Shown here: positions 33,531-41,935 of the stretch, in pieces
How the letters are laid out: each line of letters begins with the position of its first letter
How positions within the stretch are numbered: the first letter of the stretch is position 1
Made by a program: the position numbers and the translations under genes
From: CBDESM01 sp965205165
Lineage (GTDB): Bacteria > Chloroflexota > Dehalococcoidia > Bin125
DNA length: 64,000 nt
Reading direction: 5' to 3'
NCBI GenBank assembly: GCA_965205165.1
Contig: OZ242037.1
Span: 2,604,001 to 2,668,000, forward strand
Notes under the pieces: model-generated
The model's database searches: none
Told to the model about the DNA's origin: nothing
What the model saw: the letters and a program-made list of their open reading frames with translations, nothing else

Positions 33531-34349
33531 GTGGCCGCGAGCGGGGCGCTGCCGTACACGACGCTGCTGATCCTGCTCGAGCTGGCGCTGGGCGGGATGC
33601 TGGTGATGCAGTACGTCGACCTGCGCGGGCAGGCGACGCGCGGGTTCATCAAGTCGACGCTGATCTTCGTGCCGATCCTGCTGGCGCTGGCGCTCTGGGT
33701 CGCGCTGGGGCTGGAGGGCGATTCGGCCGAGGGCTTCGCGGTCGACGCCGGGGCGCGGACGGCGCTGGTCTGGCTGCTCGGCGCGATGCTGGCGCTCTCG
33801 GTCGCACATAACGGGATCATCCTGCTCGACCGCGAGCACGAGGGCCGGCTGGCCGGGATGGCGCTCACGGCCGCATCGCTGGCGGCGCTGGCGCTGGCGT
33901 CGGTGATGCTCGAGGGAGCGCCGGTCTGGCTGGTCGCGCTGAGCCTCGTCGCCGGCAGCCTCGCGGTCGGGCTGGCCGCGGTCGGATTGGCGCTGGGGCA
34001 CTGGTACTTGGTGACGCCGCGGCTGCCGGCGCAGCCGTTGGTCGAGCTGACCGCGGCGCTGCTGATCGTGATCATCGTGCAGGTCGGGCTGTTCGCGGGG
34101 GCGATGGCGGTGTCGGTGACGGAGCCGGAAGGCGGGCGCTCGGTGCCGCTGACGGACGATCCGACGTTCTGGCTGCGGATCGTGGTGGGCTTCGCGCTGC
34201 CGCTGCTGTTCGGCTGGATGGCGTGGCAATCGGCGCGGATCCGCTCGATGATGGCGGCGACGGGGCTGCTCTACCTGGCGACGGCGGCGGTGCTGGCGGC
34301 GGAGATCGCGGCGCGGGCGCTGATGCTCGATTCGGCCCGGCCCCTGTAG
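33531..34349 (+). CDS. Polytopic membrane protein (about seven helices)
   Basis: 272 residues, GTG start. Hydrophobic segments at ~10-27, ~42-60, ~78-95, ~108-124, ~128-148, ~165-185, ~212-230 and ~238-260. A conserved-looking GLALGHWYLVTPRLPAQP lies between helices. I do not recognise the family; it may be a small transporter or quinone-interacting protein. It precedes a metal-receptor gene in convergent orientation. Confidence 0.6.
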   Translation: MAASGALPYTTLLILLELALGGMLVMQYVDLRGQATRGFIKSTLIFVPILLALALWVALGLEGDSAEGFAVDAGARTALVWLLGAMLALSVAHNGIILLDREHEGRLAGMALTAASLAALALASVMLEGAPVWLVALSLVAGSLAVGLAAVGLALGHWYLVTPRLPAQPLVELTAALLIVIIVQVGLFAGAMAVSVTEPEGGRSVPLTDDPTFWLRIVVGFALPLLFGWMAWQSARIRSMMAATGLLYLATAAVLAAEIAARALMLDSARPL

Positions 34350-34362
34350 CGCTGTCCGGCTG

Positions 34363-35259
34363 CTATTCGGCGACCACGTCCTGCTGCGCGACGGTGATGT
34401 TGAGGCCGGGCGGCAGGTCGTCATCGGCGGCGAGCGCCTCCTGCCAGTTGGGGCGGGCGCGGTCGAGCAGCGCGGCGACGGTGGGCAGCGCCTCGGCGGT
34501 GCGGACGCCCCACCAGGTGATCATCTGGCCGTCGCAGAGCAGGACGTTGCCGTTGCGGGCGGCGGAGATGCCGTGCAGGGCGGCGAGCTCGCCGCGGTGG
34601 CGCGGGCCGAACTTGTACGGCTCGTCCGGCAGCAGGATCACCTCCGGGTCGGCCGCGATCAGCTCCTTGAGCGCGACCTGCGGATAGCGCCCGCCGCGGT
34701 GCCGCTCGAAGACGTTGACGGCGCCGGCGCGGCGGAGCAGGTCGCCGATGTAGGTGTCGCCCGATGCGGCCATCCAGGGATTGCGCCAGATCAGGCAGGC
34801 GGCGCGGACGCGCGGGCGGGCGTGGTCGAGATGCGCCTGCTCGTCGATGGCGGCGTCGAGCTGCTTGATCTGCGCGTAGGCGGAGCCGGCCAGCAGCGCC
34901 GCGACGTTGCCCATGTCCCCGCCCAGGTCCGCCGCGCCGCGGACGTCGCCGACGTAGACGTCGAGGCCGGCCTCGCGCAGCGCGGCGACGTCGTCCTCGC
35001 GGTTCTCCTCGAGGTTGGCGAGCACGAGTTCGGGTTCGAGCTTGACGATCCGCTCGATGTTCGGGTTCTTGGTGCCGCCGATCTTGCGGATCGGGCGCAG
35101 TTCGGGCGGGTCGATGCAGTAGCGGGTGACGCCGACCAGCCGATCGGCGAGGTTCATTGCGGCGACGAGCTCGGAGTAGGAGGGCACGAGCGAGACGACG
35201 CGGCGCGGGCTGTGGGGCAGGTCGATCGTCGTGCCCGTCGCGTCCGTCCGTTCGGCCAT
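34363..35259 (-). CDS. Helical-backbone metal-receptor (BtuF/FhuD-fold) protein without signal peptide
   Basis: 298 residues. RRVVSLVPSYSELVAAM, LVGVTRYCIDPPE, KIGGTKNPNIERIVKLEPELVLA, DTYIGDLLRRAGAVNVF and IAADPEVILLPDEPYKFG follow the class III periplasmic-binding-protein pattern for vitamin B12, siderophore or metal receptors. The N-terminus MAERTDATGTTIDLP has no signal or lipobox, so it appears cytosolic or the export signal has been lost. A TAGGCT -10 ends seven bases before the ATG (leaderless). Divergent from an ABC ATPase gene, 75 nt apart. Confidence 0.8.
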   Translation of the reverse strand: MAERTDATGTTIDLPHSPRRVVSLVPSYSELVAAMNLADRLVGVTRYCIDPPELRPIRKIGGTKNPNIERIVKLEPELVLANLEENREDDVAALREAGLDVYVGDVRGAADLGGDMGNVAALLAGSAYAQIKQLDAAIDEQAHLDHARPRVRAACLIWRNPWMAASGDTYIGDLLRRAGAVNVFERHRGGRYPQVALKELIAADPEVILLPDEPYKFGPRHRGELAALHGISAARNGNVLLCDGQMITWWGVRTAEALPTVAALLDRARPNWQEALAADDDLPPGLNITVAQQDVVAE

Positions 35260-35265
35260 GCCCGC

Positions 35266-35271
35266 AGCCTA
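35266..35271 (-). promoter_or_regulatory. -10 element TAGGCT, leaderless start
   Basis: TAGGCTGCGGGC followed by the ATG at 35259; six bases separate the element from the start codon. Confidence 0.45.
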
Positions 35272-35334
35272 CCGCCGCCGCCCGCGGCGGGCTGGTAACG
35301 TAAGGATGCACGCAACCGCTGGAATTGAGCCGAG

Positions 35335-36195
35335 ATGACCGGGGCGGAGATCGAGCTTCGCGGGGTGACCGCGGGCTACGGCCGCATGGCGGTGCTGCAG
35401 GACGTGGACCTGCGCATCCCCAGCGGCGCATTCACGGCGGTGATCGGCGGCAACGGGTCGGGCAAGTCGACGCTGCTCAAGACGATCGTCGGACTGCTGC
35501 CGGCGCAGCGCGGCGAGGTGCTGGTCGACGGCGAATCGCCGCGCCGGGCGCGGTCGCGGATCGGCTACATGCCGCAGACCAGCGAGGTGGATTGGAGCTT
35601 CCCGATCTCGGTGCGCGAGGTCGTGGCGATGGGCCGCTACCGCTTCGGCTGGCGCCGCCGGCTCGGCCGCCGGCCGCGGGAGGACGAGTCCTTCGAGCGG
35701 GCGCTGGAGATGATGGAGGCGGCGCACCTGCGGGACCGGCAGATCTCGGAGCTGTCCGGCGGCGAGCGCAAGCGCGTGTTGATCGCCCGGGCCCTGGTGC
35801 GCGAGCCGGGCCTGCTGCTGCTCGACGAGCCGGCGGCCGCGCTCGACGCCGCGGCCGACGACGCGCTGGTCGAGCGGCTCTGCGACATCGCCGCGTCGGG
35901 CACGACGGTGGTGATCGCGACGCACGACCTGGTCTCGGTGGTCGATCACTACGCGCACGCGATCTGCATGTGCGACTGCTGCGTGCTCGCGGAGGGGATG
36001 CCGTCGGAAGTGCTGACCGAAGAGGTGCTGCGGCAGACGTTCGGGCGCGAGATCGCCATCGTCTCGCGCCGCCGCGACGAACAGGCCATCGCCGCATCCG
36101 CCCCGCTCGCGGACGACATGCGCCTGCACCTGGGCGACGAACACGCCCACGCCGAAGGCCATCCGCACGGCGAGGAGCACGCGCAGGACGCCTAA
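35335..36195 (+). CDS. ABC transporter ATPase, metal-type (ZnuC/MntB-like), with His-rich tail
   Basis: 286 residues. Walker A IGGNGSGKST, Q-loop YMPQTSEVDW, signature LSGGERKRVLIARAL, Walker B GLLLLDEP and switch VIATHD are intact. The PQTSEVDWSFPISV stretch is typical of Zn/Mn importers. The last ~25 residues are His-rich (HLGDEHAHAEGHPHGEEH), a likely metal-binding tail. No cognate permease or exported solute-binding protein is adjacent, so it is an orphan. Its stop overlaps the convergent Uma2 gene by 4 nt. Confidence 0.88.
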   Translation: MTGAEIELRGVTAGYGRMAVLQDVDLRIPSGAFTAVIGGNGSGKSTLLKTIVGLLPAQRGEVLVDGESPRRARSRIGYMPQTSEVDWSFPISVREVVAMGRYRFGWRRRLGRRPREDESFERALEMMEAAHLRDRQISELSGGERKRVLIARALVREPGLLLLDEPAAALDAAADDALVERLCDIAASGTTVVIATHDLVSVVDHYAHAICMCDCCVLAEGMPSEVLTEEVLRQTFGREIAIVSRRRDEQAIAASAPLADDMRLHLGDEHAHAEGHPHGEEHAQDA

Positions 36196-36845
36196 CCCCA
36201 GGGGAATTCCCAGATTTCGCTGAAGTCGAGCGCGAGGCCGGGCATTTCGGGTTCGCAGGAGAGCGTCGCCGGGCGGATGTGTTCCTCGACCGAGCCGTCG
36301 GGCCGATAGAGGAACGCCGTCTTGCTTTCCGGGTCGATCAGCAGGCCGAGGCGCACGCCGGCGGCCGCCCATTCGCTCATCTTCTGCTTCTGATCAGACA
36401 ACGATTGCGAAGGCGAGCGGACCTCCAAGACGAAATCGGGAGTGATCCGGAGGTAGCCGGACGCGAGGCCGGGCTCGCCGAGCCGCTTGAACTCGGCCAG
36501 CGTCTCGTCGCTCATCCAGCTCGCATCGGGAATCCACGCCCTGCCGCCGGGCGGGTGATAGCCGCGGGCGCTGCTCCGCGCCCGACCACCGGCCCGGCTC
36601 CGCTGCCAAGCGCGGACTTGGTCGTAGGCGAGGTCCTGAATGTCGGGCGAGTATCCGCCTGGTGGTCCGGCGATGATGATCTCCGTTTCGGAGGCCGCCT
36701 GGAAGGCGAGGTTCTCGTACTTGAGGTTGAGCCCGTGCAGGAATTCATCAGTGATCGGCCGACCGGCCGGCGCCCGCACCTCGCCGACGCCGCCCATGCG
36801 CTCAATCGCTTCTGCAATCGGATCAGCCGCAACAGCGGTTGGCAT
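36192..36845 (-). CDS. Uma2-family putative nuclease (copy 1)
   Basis: 217 residues from the ATG at 36845 (GAGG seven bases upstream). PD-(D/E)XK fold of the Uma2 family: WIPDASWMSDETL (Asp), then FVLEVRSPSQSLSDQKQKM and GVRLGLLIDPESKTAFLY. All core residues are kept. Uma2 proteins are abundant in cyanobacteria and Chloroflexota with unknown role, possibly linked to mobile DNA. It is one half of a tandem duplication with the next gene of identical length. Confidence 0.8.
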   Translation of the reverse strand: MPTAVAADPIAEAIERMGGVGEVRAPAGRPITDEFLHGLNLKYENLAFQAASETEIIIAGPPGGYSPDIQDLAYDQVRAWQRSRAGGRARSSARGYHPPGGRAWIPDASWMSDETLAEFKRLGEPGLASGYLRITPDFVLEVRSPSQSLSDQKQKMSEWAAAGVRLGLLIDPESKTAFLYRPDGSVEEHIRPATLSCEPEMPGLALDFSEIWEFPWG

Positions 36846-36884
36846 CTCGCACCTCGCAGTCAATGGTAGACGCGATGCTGAGGG

Positions 36885-37538
36885 CTAGACCCAGGGGAAT
36901 TCCCAGATTTCGCTGAAGTCGAGCATGAGGCCGGGCATTTCAGGTTCGCAGGAAAGCGTCGCCGGGCGGACGTGCTCCTCGACCGAGCCATCCGGCCGAT
37001 AGAGGAACGCCGTCTTGCTTTCCGGGTCGATCAGCAGGCCGAGGCGCACGCCGGCGGCTGCCCATTCGCTCATCTTCTGTCTCTGATCAGCCAGCGATTG
37101 CGAAGGCGAGCGGACCTCCAGGACGAAGTCGGGGGTGATCTGGAGGTAGCCGCTGGACCAGCCGGGGCGGCCGAGGCGCTCGAACTCGGCCAGCGTCTCA
37201 TCGCTCATCCAGCTGCCGTCGGGGATCCAAGCGCGGCCGCCCGGCGGGTGGTAGCCGCGGGGCGACAGGGTGGAGTCGCCGCCCGCGATGGCGAGATGCC
37301 AAGCGTCTACCTGGCGGAGGACGAGGTCGTTGACTTTCGGCGAGTATCCGCCCGGTGGTCCGGCGATGATGATCTCCGTTTCGGAGGCCGCCTGGAAGGC
37401 GAGGTTCTCGTACTTGAGGTTGAGCCCGTGCAGGAATTCATCAGTGATCGGCCGGCCGGCCGGCGCCCGTACCTCGCCGACGCCGCCCATGCGCTCAATC
37501 GCTTCTGCAATCGGATCAGCCGCAACGGCAGTTGGCAT
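36885..37538 (-). CDS. Uma2-family putative nuclease (copy 2)
   Basis: 217 residues, ATG at 37538 with the same GAGGTGCGAG leader as copy 1. Nearly identical to copy 1 for the first ~75 residues and over most of the C-terminal half, but residues ~77-95 are unrelated in detail (VNDLVLRQVDAWHLAIAGGD against IQDLAYDQVRAWQRSRAGGR). Catalytic WIPDGSWMSDE and FVLEVRSPSQSLADQ are kept. Confidence 0.8.
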   Translation of the reverse strand: MPTAVAADPIAEAIERMGGVGEVRAPAGRPITDEFLHGLNLKYENLAFQAASETEIIIAGPPGGYSPKVNDLVLRQVDAWHLAIAGGDSTLSPRGYHPPGGRAWIPDGSWMSDETLAEFERLGRPGWSSGYLQITPDFVLEVRSPSQSLADQRQKMSEWAAAGVRLGLLIDPESKTAFLYRPDGSVEEHVRPATLSCEPEMPGLMLDFSEIWEFPWV

Positions 37539-37578
37539 CTCGCACCTCGCGGTCAATGGTACGGCGCGGGGAGTCCGC

Positions 37579-38010
37579 TCAGGCCCACTCTTCGGGGATG
37601 ATCGGCCGGCGGCCGGCGAAGCCGGCATTGAGTTCGTGCCAGTGGGCGATGCCGCGCTCGCCGTGCTGCCAGCAGAGATAGACCTCGCGGCCTTCGCGCA
37701 GCGCCACCCAATCGACCAGGCCGCGGTCCAGGTCCTTGACCTCCACGCCGAGATTCTGGATGTAGTCGACGAGCTGCATGACTTGATCTTGCAGCTTGTC
37801 GAGTTCGGCCTCCAGCGCGCCGGCATCGGCCTCGACCGGCGCTCCGTCGCTGCCGGCGCTGCGCTGGAGGGATTCGCGCAGCGCGTTGAGCTGGCGGGCG
37901 CGGCGTACGCGGCGGACCATCACGGTCACGGTCGCGGCCACTTCGGGCAGCATCCGCCGTGCTTGGGCGAGCGTGAAGATGCGGCGTTGCGGCGGCTGGG
38001 GCATCGTCAT
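37579..38010 (-). CDS. DUF2203 family protein
   Basis: 143 residues; ATG overlaps the stop of the CLC gene (ATGA). FTLAQARRMLPEVAATV at the N-terminus, a central helical region and the family-typical end GVEVKDLDRGLVDWVALREG, YLCWQHGERGIAHWHELNAGF and GRRPI. Function unknown. Coupling to the transporter gene suggests co-regulation. Confidence 0.8.
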   Translation of the reverse strand: MTMPQPPQRRIFTLAQARRMLPEVAATVTVMVRRVRRARQLNALRESLQRSAGSDGAPVEADAGALEAELDKLQDQVMQLVDYIQNLGVEVKDLDRGLVDWVALREGREVYLCWQHGERGIAHWHELNAGFAGRRPIIPEEWA

Positions 38011-40124
38011 CAGCGGTCCCGTCTCCGCTCGGAGGGCGGCGCCGGCGCTTGCGGCAGGAACCACCATTGCGAGCGGCCCTGACCGGCCGGCGGGTCGAAC
38101 GCGGCGCGGACCGCCCCCTCGTACTCCGGCGTCGCCAGCACGATGACGAGATCGTTGGCCTCGATCCGCGCATCGGGGCGCGGGATCACCACGTCGCCGC
38201 GGCGGTAGATCGCCGTCACCACCGCGTCTTCCGGCAGCGGCAGCTGGTCGACGGGTCTGCCCGCGGCGGTGGAGTTGGGGTTCACGTTGACCTCGACTTG
38301 GACGGCGCCGGTGAGCTGGCGCACGGGCGCGGTCGAGGCCGTCTGCTGCTCGGCCGGCGGGTGGGCGACGGCGAGCAGCACGTCGCGCTGCGTGATCATG
38401 CCCATCAGCCGCGTCTCGTCCGACCGCGAGACGACGGGGAGCTGGCGGACGTCGTGCTCGACCAGCAGCGAGAGCGCATGGCGCAGCGATTCGTCCGGAT
38501 GGACGCGGACCGGCGCGACCACGGCGAGGTCGCGCGCGATCCGGCTCAGCTCGTTGCGCTCCAACGCCGAGGTCACGTCGGTCGCCGAGATCAAGCCGAT
38601 GAAGCGGTTCTGCAGATCGGTGACCGCGACCACGTTGCTCGACGACTGGCCCATTGCCCGGGCCAGGTCCTGGATCGTGGCGGTGCGGTCGACCACGGGG
38701 GTGTCGGTGCGCATCATCGCGGCGACCGAGAGTTCGTCGAGCGGGCTGCGGTCGGGCTCCTCGCGCACGTCCAGGCCGGCGCGGCGCAGGCGCACGTTGT
38801 AGATCGTGTCGCGGGTGACCAGCGAGGCGATGGCCGTGGCGACGGCGACGGAGGCCATCATCGGCACGATCAGCGCGTAGCCGGAAAGCTCGAAGACGAT
38901 GAAGACGGAGGTCATCGGCGCGCGCGCCGCGGCCGCGAAGACCGCGGCCATCCCCACCACCGCGTACGCGCCGACATCGCCCACCTGACCGGGCAGCGCC
39001 GCCTCGAAGCCGGCCCCCATCAGCGCGCCCAGGGCCGCGCCGACGAAGAGCAGCGGGGCGAACGCGCCGCCCGACGCGCCGGAGCCGATCGTCGCCGAGG
39101 CCGCCAGGATCTTCAGCCCCAGCAGCAGGCCCAGCGCGCGCACCGACTCCTCGCCCGCCGCGAAGCCCGCGATCTGATCGAGGCCCGGACCGAGGATGCC
39201 CGACTCGATCAGCGCCAGCGCGCCGACGATCGCCATCCCGATCACCGGCCGCAGCAGCGTCGGCGCGCCGAGGAAGTCGAACAGGTCCTCCGTGAAGAAG
39301 CGCGTGCGCACGAACAGCAGCCCGACCCCCGCCGCGGCCACGCCGACCACCACCGCGAGCACCACCTCCAGCGCGTTCTCGACCGAATAGGACGGCAGCC
39401 CCAGCTCCGATTCGGTGCCCACGAAGGTCTGCGCGACCAAGGTGGCCACGACCGCGGAGACCACGACGATGGTGAAATTGCGGATCGAGAAGCGGCGCAG
39501 CACCACCTCGAGCGCGAAGAAGATGCCCGCGATCGGCGTGTTGAAGGTCGCCGCGATGCCGCCGGCCGCACCGCCCGCGACCATCAGCACGAGCATGTCC
39601 GACGGCTGCCGCGCAATCCGGCCGATGGTCGACGAGAGCGAGGCCGCGACCAGCACGATCGGCCCCTCGCGCCCGGCCGCGCCGCCGCCGCCGAGCGTGA
39701 ACGCCGTCGCGATCACCTTCGCCGGCGCGATCAGCGGCCGCACGAAGCCGCCCGCCGTCTCCACCGCCAGCATCGCGTAGGGCACACCCGCACCCCGCGA
39801 TTCGGGCGAGATCCGCCACACGATCAGCGCGACCGGAATCGACGCGATGATCGGCACCAGGAAGAGCGTCCAGCCGCCCGCCAGATCGTCCAGCGCCCCC
39901 CGCAGATCGGCGAAGACGTCGGTTAGGAAGAAGGTCAGCTCCTCGAGCGCGACCGCGCCCAGCCCCGAGGCGAGCCCGACCGCGATCGCGATCAAGATCG
40001 GAACCAGCTCGGTCGGCAGCCGCAACCAAGAAGGCAGCAGCCGGTGCACCCCCCCCGGCACCCGCGCCGGCCTCCCGAACCGCCGCCGCGGCCGCCGCAC
40101 CAGCGTCATCGCCGCCCCATCCAA
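38010..40124 (-). CDS. CLC-family chloride channel/antiporter with CBS pair and TrkA-C domain
   Basis: 704 residues. CLC core: SRGAGVPYAMLAVE, GGGGAAGREGPIVLVAASL (the gating Glu in GREGP, implying H+/Cl- exchange), NTPIAGIFFALEV and SGASGGAFAPLLFVGAALG. Two CBS domains follow at ~440-570 (MMRTDTPVVDRTATI, VHPDESLRHALSLL) for nucleotide regulation, and a C-terminal TrkA-C-like domain (~600-680; PEDAVVTAIYRRGDVVIPRPDARI and NDLVIVLA). Start is ATG 40124 or 40109. First gene of a two-gene unit with DUF2203. Confidence 0.9.
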   Translation of the reverse strand: MDGAAMTLVRRPRRRFGRPARVPGGVHRLLPSWLRLPTELVPILIAIAVGLASGLGAVALEELTFFLTDVFADLRGALDDLAGGWTLFLVPIIASIPVALIVWRISPESRGAGVPYAMLAVETAGGFVRPLIAPAKVIATAFTLGGGGAAGREGPIVLVAASLSSTIGRIARQPSDMLVLMVAGGAAGGIAATFNTPIAGIFFALEVVLRRFSIRNFTIVVVSAVVATLVAQTFVGTESELGLPSYSVENALEVVLAVVVGVAAAGVGLLFVRTRFFTEDLFDFLGAPTLLRPVIGMAIVGALALIESGILGPGLDQIAGFAAGEESVRALGLLLGLKILAASATIGSGASGGAFAPLLFVGAALGALMGAGFEAALPGQVGDVGAYAVVGMAAVFAAAARAPMTSVFIVFELSGYALIVPMMASVAVATAIASLVTRDTIYNVRLRRAGLDVREEPDRSPLDELSVAAMMRTDTPVVDRTATIQDLARAMGQSSSNVVAVTDLQNRFIGLISATDVTSALERNELSRIARDLAVVAPVRVHPDESLRHALSLLVEHDVRQLPVVSRSDETRLMGMITQRDVLLAVAHPPAEQQTASTAPVRQLTGAVQVEVNVNPNSTAAGRPVDQLPLPEDAVVTAIYRRGDVVIPRPDARIEANDLVIVLATPEYEGAVRAAFDPPAGQGRSQWWFLPQAPAPPSERRRDR

Positions 40125-40297
40125 GCCGGGGTCCGGCGTTCGGCCGGGTGCGGAGTGATGCGGGCAGCCCTCATTGCGGACAACAGTTTCGCGTAGAGCG
40201 TCGCATGTGTGACGGCGCGGGAGGCCTCAATGTTAGGCAGCGCCTGCCATTGGCGCGCCTGCCGCGCGGGAGTGCGCGAAGTGCGACGAACGCAGGC
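40125..40297 (-). other. 173-nt spacer after the reverse transcriptase gene
   Basis: No open frame of note. On the minus strand it carries two GGCAGGCGC repeats and a GGCAG-GCG-CTGCC hairpin. Some defence RTs have an adjacent non-coding RNA template; this spacer is the only space next to the RT large enough, but nothing diagnostic is visible. Confidence 0.25.
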
Positions 40298-41830
40298 TCA
40301 GCCGGCGGCTGCGAGCCGCCAACGTGCGGTGAGTCGCCAGCTGCCCGATCGCGCTTGTCCCTCCAAGAATGCCCGATGGTCCGAAGGGACGGCGAGGCCG
40401 ATGGCCCAGCGCTGCTCAAGCAGGGAGAGATGGTCGAATCCGCGTGCGTCGAAGAGCAACGGCAAGATGCGTTCGGGGGCAAGCAGGGCCCCGGCGCGGA
40501 GCGACCAACCGCGCACGATCGCCGACTCTGCGCGACGGAAAATGGCGAGCATCAACTCGCCCGCGACCGCGGGCGCGGCGAACTGCGATGCGCGCATCGC
40601 AACGATGCGGCAAATCTGGGCGACCTGCTCATCGCTTGCAGGCTGATCGGCCGCGAGACTTTGGGCGAGGTCGATGAGATCGAACCATTGCTCTTCGGTG
40701 GCGACGTTCGCGATGTACTGGACGGCACGGGAGACGTTGGTTTCCCAGATGTCCGGCTCGTGAATGAGAACGGACGCATGTTGCGCCCGCAGCGGCTGCA
40801 TGTCCGGCGGGGCCCAGGCGAGATACCCGAAGAGGCGATTCAGCCGCGACGTGTCGCGGTGACTGGCGCCAATCTCCGAACCGAGATTCTCATCCGCGAA
40901 GCGAACGACATCGGGGTCGGGCTGGCCGGTTCGCTTGAGGCTCTGCAGGTCGCCCTGCGAACCCGCGAAGCCGTCGATGAGATCGTTCACTGTCCAGTCA
41001 GATCCAGGATCGGTCGTGCTGATCGTCTTGTTCGCGGCCAGTTCGAGCCCGCTGCTCGCCAATGCGTCGCTGAGCGAGAAGTAGGCGCTGTCGACGATCT
41101 GCGGAATGGCGTCTAGAACGATGATGTCGTCGGTCCAACGCGCCATGTCGATGTGCGGGAGGGCGTCCATCACATGATCGGCGTGCTCGAGAGCGAGGTT
41201 GGAGAGCAGTGACGAGAATTCGGCACCAACGGGCAGGCCGGGAATGCCCGTCTCGCTCTGGAATCGCTCCAGCATCAAGTAGACTTCAATGCCTGCTTCA
41301 TCTGACGCATGCTGGGCCACCGCCGCGCGGGCGATCTCCGGTCGAACAGATGGATAGAACGAATCCACATCCGTCTTGAAGCCGTGTTGATGTCCTCGTT
41401 GGCGCAACTGGGCCAACTCCTTGCGCAGCCGCGCATGGGTGCGTCGGAACGATCGCCGCTGCAGCACCGAAACGCCCGCCGCCCCGTCGTGCTTCAGGTC
41501 ATAGCTGTTCGAGATGGCGTACTTGGTCTGCGCCGCATGGATCGCCTCGCTGTGCGGGTGCAGGCGGAGGCGCAGCCAGATTTCGGCGGCCGGGTTCACC
41601 GTGGTCATCCACCGCAGCGAACGATCCTTCTTGCGCATGCCCCATGGACTCCCGACGGGATTCGCGAAGTACGCGTGCTCTAGATCAGGCAAGATCAGCT
41701 CACCGTAGGAAGGCGGTAGTCGCTCAGCCCACGTGTAATCGGCGTGGCCCAGCGGGTCGGACATATGAGCGTCTTCGCTCGTCGCGTATAAGAGGTGGGC
41801 GCGCATTTCCGCGAGCACTGGCGTGGGCAC
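40298..41830 (-). CDS. Reverse transcriptase of unknown/defence group with helical C-terminal domain
   Basis: 510 residues from the GTG at 41830, chosen because GGAG lies six bases upstream; a TTG at 41842 and ATG at 41806 are alternatives. RT motifs: HGFKTDVDSFYPSV (~149-157, catalytic Asp), GLPVGAEFSSLLSNLALEH (~195), MARWTDDIIVLD (~228; the YxDD box is WTDD), GLELAANKT (~257). The C-terminal ~190 residues are alpha-helical repeats (SLAADQPASDEQVAQICRIV), as in Abi and UG-type RTs; no maturase, integrase or retron msr is seen. It is probably an anti-phage RT (inference). It sits alone between a LysM lipoprotein and the CLC gene. Confidence 0.8.
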   Translation of the reverse strand: MPTPVLAEMRAHLLYATSEDAHMSDPLGHADYTWAERLPPSYGELILPDLEHAYFANPVGSPWGMRKKDRSLRWMTTVNPAAEIWLRLRLHPHSEAIHAAQTKYAISNSYDLKHDGAAGVSVLQRRSFRRTHARLRKELAQLRQRGHQHGFKTDVDSFYPSVRPEIARAAVAQHASDEAGIEVYLMLERFQSETGIPGLPVGAEFSSLLSNLALEHADHVMDALPHIDMARWTDDIIVLDAIPQIVDSAYFSLSDALASSGLELAANKTISTTDPGSDWTVNDLIDGFAGSQGDLQSLKRTGQPDPDVVRFADENLGSEIGASHRDTSRLNRLFGYLAWAPPDMQPLRAQHASVLIHEPDIWETNVSRAVQYIANVATEEQWFDLIDLAQSLAADQPASDEQVAQICRIVAMRASQFAAPAVAGELMLAIFRRAESAIVRGWSLRAGALLAPERILPLLFDARGFDHLSLLEQRWAIGLAVPSDHRAFLEGQARSGSWRLTARWRLAAAG

Positions 41831-41935
41831 AAGAATCTCCAAGTCTTCTCGTCGCCGGATTCAGGCGAAACCGTGCGGGAACAGTCGAGGGTACCTGAGC
41901 CGGACTGATTTGGAGTGCGCGATTCCGGGCGGTGG

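Larger units (their letters stand above)
36192..37560 (-). repeat. Tandem duplication, 693-bp period, of a Uma2 gene
   Basis: The stop regions (CCCAGGGGAATTCCCAG) and the start regions (GGCATCTCGCACCTCGC) of the two genes recur 693 nt apart, with long near-identical stretches between, notably 36640-36860 against 37333-37553. Confidence 0.85.

Noticed and set aside
35325..36869. 514-codon frame overlapping the ABC ATPase
   Set aside because: It is a shifted reading of the ATPase, whose Walker A, Q-loop, signature and Walker B are all in the other frame.
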